A stretch of 64,000 nucleotides of DNA from Solihabitans fulvus. Its GTDB lineage: Bacteria; Actinomycetota; Actinomycetes; Mycobacteriales; Pseudonocardiaceae. Under the pieces are notes generated by a model. It did no database searches. It was not told the DNA's origin and saw only the letters and a program-made list of their open reading frames with translations. Below are positions 52,335 to 59,480 of the stretch, piece by piece. The stretch is from the NCBI RefSeq assembly GCF_008386585.1, contig NZ_VUOB01000041.1, positions 186,252 to 250,251 on the forward strand, written 5' to 3'. Each line of letters opens with the position of its first letter. Position 1 is the first letter of the stretch. A program made the translations under genes and the position numbers.

Positions 52335-53294
52335 ATGTACATCGCTCTCCTCGCCTCGGCCCTGCTGGTCGGCGCCCTCCTGGCCGTCCAGGCGTCGGCA
52401 AACTTGCAGCTGAACCGGGCTGTGGGGACTCCGTACGGGGCGTCAACGCTGCAACTGACCGTTGCGGCCGTCCTGTTGGCCGTTCTCGCCGCCGTGGTGG
52501 GCGGTCTGGGCGCACTGCACGCGCTGCCGGATGTGACCTGGTGGCACCTGCTTGGCGGCCTGGCCAGCCCGCTCTACATCACCAGCGGAATCCTGTTGTT
52601 CCCCAGGCTCGGCGCGCTGACCGCGGTCGGCCTGTTCGTCACCGGGCAGATGTTCGCCTCGCTCGCCCTCGACCTCGGCGGCATCATCGGCGTCAAGCAG
52701 GTGCCGCTGAACCTCGGCATCGTGCTCGGCGCGGTCGCCGTGCTCGTCGGCATCACGCTGATCGTCCGAGGCCAGCTCGCCGCGCAGAAGGGCGGGCCGG
52801 GCACCGCGGTGGCCGCCGACACCAAGCCGGCCGTCGCGCAGGGCGGCTGGATCGTCCTCGGCATCATCGCCGGTGGCGTGCTGCCGTTCCAGGGCGCGAT
52901 CAACGCCCAGCTCAGGGCGGACCTGCACGCGCCGATCACGGCGGCGATGCTCAGCTTCATCGTGGCCGTCGTCGCCATCACGATCGTGCTGCTGGTGCTG
53001 CGGGCCACCAACCGCACGCCGGCGCCGAAGTTCGCCCCGCTCAAGCAGATGCCGTGGTGGGGGTGGCTCGGCGGCGCGTGCGCGGCCGCGTACGTCACCG
53101 TCACCTTCCTGCTCATCCCGGTCATCGGCGCGGCGACCACGGTGGCCTTCACCGTGACCGGCCAGCAGGTCGCCTCGGCGGTCATCGACCAGAACGGCTT
53201 CTTCCGGCTGCCCAAGCGGAAGTTGACCGGGCCGCGCGTCGGCGGCGTCGTGCTGCTCGTGCTCGGCTCGTTCCTCGTCCAACTGGCGAGGTAG
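52335..53294 (+). CDS. DMT-superfamily transporter with two DUF606 halves
   Basis: This 319-aa membrane protein has about ten helices in two similar halves (residues 1-145 and about 165-319). Each contains the DUF606/YdcZ pattern: QASANLQLNRAVGTPYGASTLQL and FQGAINAQLRADLHAPITAAML, then GQMFASLALDLGGIIG and GQQVASAVIDQNGFF. Fused two-half members of this family are exporters of unknown substrate. It is probably repressed by the divergent TetR protein and ends at a strong terminator. Confidence 0.85.
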   Translation: MYIALLASALLVGALLAVQASANLQLNRAVGTPYGASTLQLTVAAVLLAVLAAVVGGLGALHALPDVTWWHLLGGLASPLYITSGILLFPRLGALTAVGLFVTGQMFASLALDLGGIIGVKQVPLNLGIVLGAVAVLVGITLIVRGQLAAQKGGPGTAVAADTKPAVAQGGWIVLGIIAGGVLPFQGAINAQLRADLHAPITAAMLSFIVAVVAITIVLLVLRATNRTPAPKFAPLKQMPWWGWLGGACAAAYVTVTFLLIPVIGAATTVAFTVTGQQVASAVIDQNGFFRLPKRKLTGPRVGGVVLLVLGSFLVQLAR

Positions 53295-53304
53295 CCCGAC
53301 GCGA

Positions 53305-53340
53305 CCGAACTGACCGGGGCCGTCACCCCGGTCAGTTCGG
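53305..53340 (+). terminator. Intrinsic terminator after the DMT transporter
   Basis: CCGAACTGACCGGGG (53305-53319) pairs perfectly with CCCCGGTCAGTTCGG (53326-53340) and is followed by TTTCTGCTTT. This is a 15-bp stem with a 6-nt loop and a T-rich tail. Confidence 0.85.
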
Positions 53341-53457
53341 TTTCTGCTTTCGCCCCAACCGATCCTCGCTCCCGGCCCGTTCGACGAGTCGACGCGCGCC
53401 GAAGGAGATGGTCCGCAAGTCCCTGACCACTGGTCCCCACCAGAAGCGAGACACATC

Positions 53458-54279
53458 ATGCTCAAGCCCTACCTCGCCGCGCCGGACACCTACGCCTTAC
53501 CGTCCGCGTTGCCCATCGTCGGCGCCGGCGTGCTTCCCGTGCACGCCTACGTGATCCGCGCCGAGGAGCCGGTGCTCATCGACGCGGGCCTGCCCATCGA
53601 CAAGGGCGCGTTCGAGGCCGAGCTGTGGAACCTGATCGACCCGGCCGACCTGCGCTGGATCTTCGTCACCCACGACGACCGGGACCACATCGGCAGCCTG
53701 ACCGAGATCCTGGCCGCGGCGCCGAAGGCCACCCTGGTCACCAACCAGCTCTCGGTCGACCGGATCGCCGAGTACTGGAACGTGCCGGCGCACCGGGTCC
53801 GCACCGTGAACACCGGCCGCTCGCTCGACCTCGGCGACCGGCGGATCACCGTGGTGCGCCCGCCCGCCTACGACTCGCCGTCCACCCTCGCGGTCTACGA
53901 CCACAAGCTGGACACGCTGTTCAGCGCGGACAGCTTCGGCACCGTGCTGCCGGAGTTCGCCGAGAGCGCGCAGGACGTCAGCGAGTCCGACTACTTCGAC
54001 GGCCTCGCGCTGTTCACCAGGGCGAACGCGCCGTGGACCGCGCTGGTCGACCAGAACAAGTTCGACCGGGTGATCGACGACATCCGCAAGCTCAACCCCG
54101 GCCGGATCCTCAGCTCGCACGGCCCGATCGCGGCAGGCCGCACCGACGCGCTGCTCACCGCGATGCGGTCCATTCCCTCGATGACCCCCTGGCTGCCGCC
54201 GGAGGACGTCGAGGTCGAGGCCGTGCTGGAGCGGCACGAGGCCGAGCTGGCCGCGCTCCGCGACGTCGCGGCTCCCTGA
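53458..54279 (+). CDS. Metallo-beta-lactamase-fold protein (flavodiiron-like)
   Basis: This 273-aa protein has the MBL metal motif as THDDRDHIG (H72, D74, D76, H77), closer to the HxExDH of flavodiiron oxidases than to the usual HxHxDH. Further ligand-type residues are in FSADSFG and LSSHGP. It lacks the flavodoxin domain of true flavodiiron proteins, so it may be a stand-alone diiron or dizinc hydrolase or oxygen-handling protein. It lies 45 bp before a DsbA-like gene on the same strand, so the two probably form an operon. Confidence 0.83.
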   Translation: MLKPYLAAPDTYALPSALPIVGAGVLPVHAYVIRAEEPVLIDAGLPIDKGAFEAELWNLIDPADLRWIFVTHDDRDHIGSLTEILAAAPKATLVTNQLSVDRIAEYWNVPAHRVRTVNTGRSLDLGDRRITVVRPPAYDSPSTLAVYDHKLDTLFSADSFGTVLPEFAESAQDVSESDYFDGLALFTRANAPWTALVDQNKFDRVIDDIRKLNPGRILSSHGPIAAGRTDALLTAMRSIPSMTPWLPPEDVEVEAVLERHEAELAALRDVAAP

Positions 54280-54323
54280 CCAACCCGCACGCTCGACAAG
54301 GCCCAACCCGGAAGGAAGATTCC

Positions 54324-55022
54324 ATGGCAGCGCAGACCGAGGTCGACCTGACCCCCCAGCCGGGGGTGATCGTCGTGTTCTCCGACATCTGGTGCTCGTT
54401 CGCGCACGTGACCGTGTACCGGCTGCACGAGACCCGCCGCAGGCTCGGGCTGGAGGACAAGGTGGCCTTTGACCACCGCGCCTTCCCGTTGGAGCTGCTG
54501 AACAACAAGCCAAGCCCGAGGACCGGCACCGACAGCGAGGTCGGCAGGATGGGCAGCCTCGAACCGGGCGCGGGCTGGCAGCTGTGGCAGGACAAGGACT
54601 GGCTGTTCCCGTCGACGACGCTGCCGGCGCTCGAGGCCATCCAGGCGGCGAAGGCGCAGAGTTTCGCCGCGTCCGAGCAGCTGGATCTGGCGCTGCGCAA
54701 GGCGTTCTGGGCCGAGTCGCGCTGCATCGCCAACCGCAGGGTCATCCTCGACGTCGCGGAGAGCACTGGGGTCGTCGACGTGCCGGCGCTGACCGAGGCG
54801 CTCGACGACGGCAGGGCCCGGCGCCAGTTGTCGGACCAGGCGGCGATCTCGGCGACCGACCAGATCAACTGTAGCCCGCACCTGTTCCTGCCGGACGGCA
54901 CCGACTACGCCAACCCCGGCATCGAGTCGACCTGGGTCGGCGACTACGGCGTCGGCTGGCCGGTCATCACCTCCGACGACCCCTCGGTGCTGGAGGACAT
55001 GCTCAAGCGCGCGGCTGGCTAG
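54324..55022 (+). CDS. DsbA/FrnE-like thioredoxin-fold protein
   Basis: This 232-aa protein has the DsbA/2-hydroxychromene-isomerase fold: VIVVFSDIWCSFAHVTVYRLHETRRRLGL near the start and SPHLFLPDGTDYANPGI, a cis-Pro-region equivalent, near the end. The WCSF site has a single cysteine, so a classic disulfide role is doubtful; a GST-kappa-like isomerase or reductase role is possible. GGAAGGAAG precedes the ATG at 54324. It follows the MBL gene and ends just before the A+T-richer region upstream of the rohP-like gene. Confidence 0.8.
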   Translation: MAAQTEVDLTPQPGVIVVFSDIWCSFAHVTVYRLHETRRRLGLEDKVAFDHRAFPLELLNNKPSPRTGTDSEVGRMGSLEPGAGWQLWQDKDWLFPSTTLPALEAIQAAKAQSFAASEQLDLALRKAFWAESRCIANRRVILDVAESTGVVDVPALTEALDDGRARRQLSDQAAISATDQINCSPHLFLPDGTDYANPGIESTWVGDYGVGWPVITSDDPSVLEDMLKRAAG

Positions 55023-55623
55023 TGCGGACACCGCGCTAGCCGGCAGCGGGGAGGTCGGCCCGGTTCGTACGCGTCACGAATCGGGCCAATCGCCCGATTT
55101 GTCCCGGAGTCGATCGATCGCCCGAACCGACCGCCATAACTACCCGAACTGGCCGTCAGAACTACCGGCAGCCGGATGGAACAACGGAGAGGCATTACTC
55201 CGAACCAATCGAATGGGCTGATCGCCAATGTTTTCCGTATAGTTCCGATCAATTAGCCAACAAATCAACTTTCCAGGCGTCACCAAGAGATGGGCGGTGA
55301 CGCCATATTGGCGTGCGCACGTCCTCCTCTTCCGGTGGTTAAACGATTTCATGCATGTAATCTTTGTGAGTCAAGATCATTAACTACGCAGCGTGTGATT
55401 CTCCCGAAAATCGAACGTAATCTGTTTGTTACATTGCGAACCGGAGTCGCTGGGTTACTCTTGGCCACGTCGCGAGGCATGGAAGCGTCGAATCCGATCG
55501 GTTTGACCGTTGTTGGTTCAAACCAATCAAACAACGCGCCGAACGACGTCGTTGGTCGACTGCACGAGACCGTTTGATCTCTATGACTGTCGGACTGCTC
55601 GAACTTACTGGGGGTATTCCCTT
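55023..55623. other. 601-bp A+T-richer control region before the nitroimidazole-type cluster
   Basis: This stretch is clearly lower in G+C than its surroundings and holds no convincing gene. It contains a 9-bp inverted repeat (GGCGTCACC 55276-55284 with GGTGACGCC 55296-55304), a TTGGTT-N2-AACCAA dyad at 55513-55526 with further complementary flanks (CGTTGTT 55508, AACAACG 55530), and a GGGGGTATTCCC motif just before the rohP-like ATG. It probably carries the cluster promoter and operators. Confidence 0.6.
55513..55526. promoter_or_regulatory. Candidate operator of the biosynthetic cluster
   Basis: TTGGTT (55513-55518) and AACCAA (55521-55526) form a perfect 6-bp dyad with a 2-bp centre, about 98 bp before the first biosynthetic gene. 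No regulator gene is immediately adjacent. Confidence 0.4.
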
Positions 55624-56853
55624 ATGCATGGAGAAGCTGACACCCGCGAGAACCCGCTGCTCACCGCGTCCGGTCAGGACGGCGCCGTGATCCCGGACGT
55701 CGCTGGGTTCGTCGACCTCACCCAGCACGAGATCCAGGCGTTGAAGACCCGGTTCAACCTCGCGGACGCGCACACGCACCAGCACCAGTCGGCGAGCCAG
55801 GACAAGATCGTGTCCAAGTTACCCGATTTGTGGTACGAAGCGGAGAACGGCCAGCAGGCCTACTACGAACAGCGGTTCATCAAGGCGTTCTTCCGGCTGC
55901 ACGAGCAGCCGACCGCAGCCGGCCTGAACAAAACGATGCTCTCCTATGCGGCGAGCATCTCCACGATGGTCGCCGCGATGTTCCTCAGCCAGCGGAACAT
56001 GTCGGTGACCCTGGTCGAGCCGTGCTTCGACAACCTCGTGGACCTGCTGCGCAACATGCAGGTCGAGCTGAACGCCGTCGACGAGAGCCACCTCGCCGAC
56101 CCGGCGTCCATCTACGACAACCTCGTCCGCGAGGTGAAGACCGACGCGTTGTTCCTGGTCGACCCGAACAACCCGACCGGCTTCAGCCTGCTCAAGGACG
56201 GCCGCCGCGGCTTCGAGGAGGTCGTGCGCTTCTGCGTCGACCACAACAAGGTGCTGGTGATCGACCAGTGCTTCGCCGCGTTCGCGCTGGCCGACCGCGC
56301 GGTCGGCCGATTCGACATCTACCAGTTGCTGGAAAGCTCCGGCGTCACGTACATGGCGATGGAGGACACCGGCAAGACCTGGCCGGTGCAGGACGCGAAG
56401 TGCGCGATGATCACCGCGAGCGATGACATCCAGGGCGAGGTCTACAACCTGCACACGAGCGTCCTGCTCAATGTGTCGCCATTCGTGCTGAACTTCCTCG
56501 CGCACTACATCGAGGACTCGATCGAGGACGGTTTCGCCTCGGTTCGCGATGTCATCACCGAGAACCGCAAGCTGTGCCGCGAGAGCCTCGACGGTGACGT
56601 GCTCGAATACCAGGAGCCGTCGGTCAACGTGAGTGTCGCGTGGTTCCGCATCAAGCCGGCCGGCCTCACCGCGACCAAGTTGCAGGAGGAGCTGCTGCAG
56701 AACGAGGTTTACGTTCTGCCGGGCACCTACTTCTACTGGAACGACAAGAGCCGGGGCGAGAGCTTCATTCGGCTGGCGCTGGCCCGGGACCCGCAGGAGT
56801 TCGCCGGCGCGATGAACGCGATGCGCGAGATTCTGGCCCGCCATGAGCGGTGA
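55624..56853 (+). CDS. rohP: PLP-dependent L-arginine oxidase/hydroxylase (RohP/MppP family)
   Basis: This 409-aa fold-type I PLP protein matches the MppP/RohP arginine hydroxylases more than true aminotransferases. The N-terminal active-site lid is DLTQHEIQALKTRFNLADAH (31-50), followed by VSKLPDLW. Other shared features are DPNNPTG (180-186), MEDTGKTWPVQDAKCAM with Schiff-base K251, and VYNLHTSVLLNVSPFVL. Such enzymes use O2 to turn L-arginine into 4-hydroxy-2-ketoarginine with no other cofactor. The gene opens a five-gene coupled operon. The family match is from memory of MppP; arginine as substrate is inferred. Confidence 0.85.
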   Translation: MHGEADTRENPLLTASGQDGAVIPDVAGFVDLTQHEIQALKTRFNLADAHTHQHQSASQDKIVSKLPDLWYEAENGQQAYYEQRFIKAFFRLHEQPTAAGLNKTMLSYAASISTMVAAMFLSQRNMSVTLVEPCFDNLVDLLRNMQVELNAVDESHLADPASIYDNLVREVKTDALFLVDPNNPTGFSLLKDGRRGFEEVVRFCVDHNKVLVIDQCFAAFALADRAVGRFDIYQLLESSGVTYMAMEDTGKTWPVQDAKCAMITASDDIQGEVYNLHTSVLLNVSPFVLNFLAHYIEDSIEDGFASVRDVITENRKLCRESLDGDVLEYQEPSVNVSVAWFRIKPAGLTATKLQEELLQNEVYVLPGTYFYWNDKSRGESFIRLALARDPQEFAGAMNAMREILARHER

Positions 56854-57337
56854 GGCATTTATCGACGCCAGCCTGTTCATGGGGATGCACAGCAGCGACG
56901 ACCGCATCCGGCGATCCTGCAAACGGTTCTTCGTGGAACGCCTGGAAACCGGCGCCGTGATGAGCCTCGAACAGGTCGGGCGTTGCGACGATCTGGTGTG
57001 GGGATTCCCCAGGGAGGTCCAGGACGCCTACTACCCGTTCATGGACGTCCTGCACACCGACATGAAGATCGACCGCATCGGCTACGCGGACGCGGACCTC
57101 GCGCTGGCCGCCGCGCCGGGCCAGGAACTGACCGGCCTGCCCGTGACGGACCGGCTCACCCTGGCGATGGTACTCAACCGGGGCGCGCGGCTGCACACCG
57201 TCAACCCCCGGTTGGTCGGCAGGGCGGGCCTGCCGCTCGACCCGCTGCCCGAGGACGCGGAGTCGGTGTTCCCGCCGGAGCTGGAGCAGCTCTACCAGGA
57301 CTCCCTGGTGCTGTCCGTCGCTCCGGACGACGTGTGA
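56843..57337 (+). CDS. rohQ: RohQ-like DUF6190/PIN-like protein
   Basis: This 164-aa protein starts with FIDASLFMGMHSSDDRIRRSCKRFF and continues MSLEQVGRCDDLVWGFPREVQDAYYPFMDVLHTDMKI. The opening Asp-containing strand looks PIN-like, yet the pattern fits a small family (DUF6190, from memory) tied to biosynthetic clusters. The ATG overlaps the rohP-like stop by 11 bp. In the azomycin pathway the corresponding step is cyclisation of guanidinoacetaldehyde to 2-aminoimidazole, so this protein is the candidate. An antitoxin gene is absent, so a toxin role is unlikely. Confidence 0.65.
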   Translation: MSGEAFIDASLFMGMHSSDDRIRRSCKRFFVERLETGAVMSLEQVGRCDDLVWGFPREVQDAYYPFMDVLHTDMKIDRIGYADADLALAAAPGQELTGLPVTDRLTLAMVLNRGARLHTVNPRLVGRAGLPLDPLPEDAESVFPPELEQLYQDSLVLSVAPDDV

Positions 57338-57347
57338 GGTGGGGGAA

Positions 57348-58151
57348 GTGACCTACAAGGGAACGATCGTTCCGCTGGTGACGCCGCTGGACGCGGGCGG
57401 CGCGGTGTCGGAGAAGAGCGTCGACCGGCTGATCGAGGAGATCGGCGACGAGGTCACCGGCCTGATGCCCGCGCTCAGCTCCGGCGAGGGCTGGAAGCTG
57501 ACCGAGCAGCAGTGGATCGACGTGGTGTCCTACACGATCCGGCACTCGCGCGGCCTGCCGGTGCTCGCCGGCGTCCAGCTGCCCGACACCGCCTCGGTGA
57601 TCGCCAGGGCGCGCACGGCGGTGGACCTCGGCGTCGACGCCATCGTCGTGTCCACCCCGTTCGGTGGGGACGTCACCCAGGACGAGATCGTCGAGCACTA
57701 CCGCGCGGTGCGCGAGGCGGTCGGCGTCGGGATCTTCGTCTACAACGAGGAAGCGGTGTCCGGCAACAGGGCCGAGCTGGACACGCTGCTGCGGGTGTGC
57801 CGGCTGCCCGGCATCGTCGGCATCAAGGAGTCCAGCGGCTCGACCGAGTTCACCCGCGCCCTGCTCGCCGCCGAGCCGGGGGTCCCGGTGTTCGAGGGCT
57901 GGGAGAACCTGCTCATCGACACGGTCGGCGTGCAGGGCTTCATCGGCCCGCTGGCCAACCTGGAACCCGCGGTGTGCAACGCGATGCTCGCCGAGCCGAC
58001 CAAGCAGCGGCAGGAGGAGATCGACGACCTCTGCCGGCGGTTCGGCATCTTCGAGGACACCTGGTACAAGCCGGTCAAGGCCGAGCTGGTGCGGCGCGGG
58101 GTCATCGAGACCGACCTGACCGCCGGCGAGGAGCAGGGGGCAACGCCATGA
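57348..58151 (+). CDS. rohR: DHDPS-fold retro-aldolase (RohR-like)
   Basis: This 267-aa TIM-barrel protein of the DapA family has the Schiff-base lysine K160 in GIVGIKESSG, the tyrosine Y132 in IFVYNEE and a GE-containing loop in ALSSGEGW. In the azomycin pathway this type of enzyme splits 4-hydroxy-2-ketoarginine into pyruvate and guanidinoacetaldehyde. The GTG at 57348 is preferred over the GTG at 57339 because GAGGTGGGGGA then serves as ribosome site. Overlap with the next gene is four bases. A lysine-synthesis role is unlikely in this context. Confidence 0.83.
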   Translation: MTYKGTIVPLVTPLDAGGAVSEKSVDRLIEEIGDEVTGLMPALSSGEGWKLTEQQWIDVVSYTIRHSRGLPVLAGVQLPDTASVIARARTAVDLGVDAIVVSTPFGGDVTQDEIVEHYRAVREAVGVGIFVYNEEAVSGNRAELDTLLRVCRLPGIVGIKESSGSTEFTRALLAAEPGVPVFEGWENLLIDTVGVQGFIGPLANLEPAVCNAMLAEPTKQRQEEIDDLCRRFGIFEDTWYKPVKAELVRRGVIETDLTAGEEQGATP

Positions 58152-59002
58152 CGGCGACCGTGCAGAGCGCCGAGCAGGACACCGCGCGGCGCGACCAGGT
58201 GCGGCTGTTCCGGCTCAACCGCTCGGTGCCCGACGCCGACGGCTACCGGGAGATCCTTGAGCTGGAAGAGAAGCTGTTTCTCGGCAGGGCCAAGGAGATC
58301 GAGGCGGCCGCGCCGAAGTTCGGCTCGCGCGGCGAGCTGATCAAGGCGCTCGGCGAGTTCCTGGCGACCGAGCAGGCCGCCCCGAGCGACAGCGACCGCT
58401 ACCTCGCCGAGGAGACCTCGCTCGCCGAGTTCAAGGAGGTCGTCGCCCAGTTCGCGGTCGACGGGCTGATCGAGTCGCAGTCGCTGCTCGCGGTCATCCC
58501 GAGGCTGCCGGCGAGGTCGCGAATGGCCGTGTTCCGCGTGCTGATCGACGAGTTCGGCTGCGGCAACGACGACCAGGAGCACGCCAAGCTGTACCGGAAC
58601 CTGTTGGCGGAGCTGGACATGCCGACCGACCTGGACAGCTACGTCGAGCGGGCGACCGACGGCGTGCTCGCCTTCGTCAACCTGTTCTACTGGCTCGCGG
58701 CGAGGGCGCCTGCACCTGACTACTTCCTCGGCGCGTACTCGTACTTCGAGTCCAGCGTGCTCTACGCCTTCCGCAGCTTCGAGGCGGCGAGCAAGCGGCT
58801 CGGGATCGGCAGCGGCCAGTACTACAGCGAACACCTCTATATCGACGCGTTCCACAGCAAGCAGATGCAGACCGCGATTCGGGAGCTGGACACCGAACGC
58901 GGCGTGGACTACGCGAAGGTGTGGGCCGGGATCGAGCTGACCAGTGCCATCGTCGCCGAGGCCGTCGACGCGGCTGTCGCGCGGGCGAGGAGCGTCGCAT
59001 GA
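58148..59002 (+). CDS. rohS: Haem-oxygenase-like diiron N-oxygenase (RohS-like)
   Basis: This 284-aa helical protein has the complete seven-residue diiron set of haem-oxygenase-like oxidases: E109 (LIES), E135 and H145 (IDEFGCGNDDQEH), E201 (YFESS), and H229, D233 and H236 (EHLYIDAFH). The spacings (26, 10, then 4 and 3) match those I recall for the N-oxygenase SznF. In azomycin formation the RohS enzyme oxidises 2-aminoimidazole to 2-nitroimidazole. The ATG overlaps the aldolase stop (ATGA), and the stop overlaps the Rieske start. Confidence 0.87.
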   Translation: MTATVQSAEQDTARRDQVRLFRLNRSVPDADGYREILELEEKLFLGRAKEIEAAAPKFGSRGELIKALGEFLATEQAAPSDSDRYLAEETSLAEFKEVVAQFAVDGLIESQSLLAVIPRLPARSRMAVFRVLIDEFGCGNDDQEHAKLYRNLLAELDMPTDLDSYVERATDGVLAFVNLFYWLAARAPAPDYFLGAYSYFESSVLYAFRSFEAASKRLGIGSGQYYSEHLYIDAFHSKQMQTAIRELDTERGVDYAKVWAGIELTSAIVAEAVDAAVARARSVA

Positions 59003-59325
59003 CGCAGGTCAGTCCGACCGAGAACACCATGGGGGAGCGCGTCTCCGGCGACGGCGACGCGGTGCTCCGGCAGCTCAACGAGGATCTGCTGCTCGTCGAG
59101 GTCGGCGGGCAGCGCATCCTCACCCAGGCGTACTGCCCGCACCGCAGGGGACGGCTGCTGTTCGGCTACGTCAACGAGCGCAAGCTGCGCATCACCTGTC
59201 CGCTGCACCACTCGACCTTCGACCTCACCACAGGTGAGCAGGTCTCCGGGCCGCCCTGCGCTCCTCTGCGGGTGGCCGTGTTGTCCGGTGAACCCCCCTA
59301 TCCGGTCTCCGACCGCACCGGCTGA
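58999..59325 (+). CDS. Rieske 2Fe-2S protein, probable electron donor to the N-oxygenase
   Basis: This 108-aa protein has the Rieske cluster motif C46-P-H48 (AYCPHRRG) and C67-P-L-H70 (TCPLHHSTFDL). It is a single-domain ferredoxin type with no membrane anchor or oxygenase domain. The ATG overlaps the N-oxygenase stop by four bases (ATGA), so the two proteins are made together. A direct role as electron donor to the diiron centre is the simplest reading. The reductase must come from elsewhere in the genome. Confidence 0.88.
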   Translation: MTQVSPTENTMGERVSGDGDAVLRQLNEDLLLVEVGGQRILTQAYCPHRRGRLLFGYVNERKLRITCPLHHSTFDLTTGEQVSGPPCAPLRVAVLSGEPPYPVSDRTG

Positions 59326-59335
59326 CACCTCCCAG

Positions 59336-59398
59336 GGGCCACCACCCGGCCACACACGGCGGAACCTCCTTCCTTCCGCCGGCCGGTGTGGGTGGCCC
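59336..59398 (+). terminator. Large hairpin after the Rieske gene
   Basis: GGGCCACC (59336-59343) pairs with GGTGGCCC (59391-59398), and CGGCGGAA (59357-59364) with TTCCGCCG (59374-59381) inside it. The result is a long, slightly interrupted stem directly after the Rieske stop. It probably ends or weakens the operon transcript before the permease gene. Confidence 0.65.
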
Positions 59399-59402
59399 GC
59401 TC

Positions 59403-59445
59403 CCGGGGTCGGCCCCGCCCGCGCGACGGGCGGGGCCGACCCCGG
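59403..59445 (+). terminator. Perfect 19-bp hairpin before the permease
   Basis: Bases 59403-59421 pair perfectly with 59427-59445 around a CGCGA loop, 4 bp after the previous hairpin. All but two of the 19 base pairs are G:C. With no T-run it may act as a rho-type stop, an mRNA stabiliser or an attenuator between the biosynthetic genes and the permease. Confidence 0.75.
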
Positions 59446-59480
59446 TTCCCGCGTAGCCGAGACTGCCAACGGAGGCGCTC

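Noticed and set aside
55290..55577. 95-codon ORF in the low-G+C region
   Set aside because: No ribosome site, no domain, codon use unlike the neighbours, and it covers the dyads of the control region.
56843..57337. PIN-type toxin of a toxin-antitoxin pair
   Set aside because: There is no antitoxin gene, it is embedded in a coupled biosynthetic operon, and the sequence fits a DUF6190-like family better.
57348..58151. Dihydrodipicolinate synthase for lysine synthesis
   Set aside because: The fold fits, but the position between an arginine oxidase and an N-oxygenase and the altered substrate loop point to the pathway aldolase.
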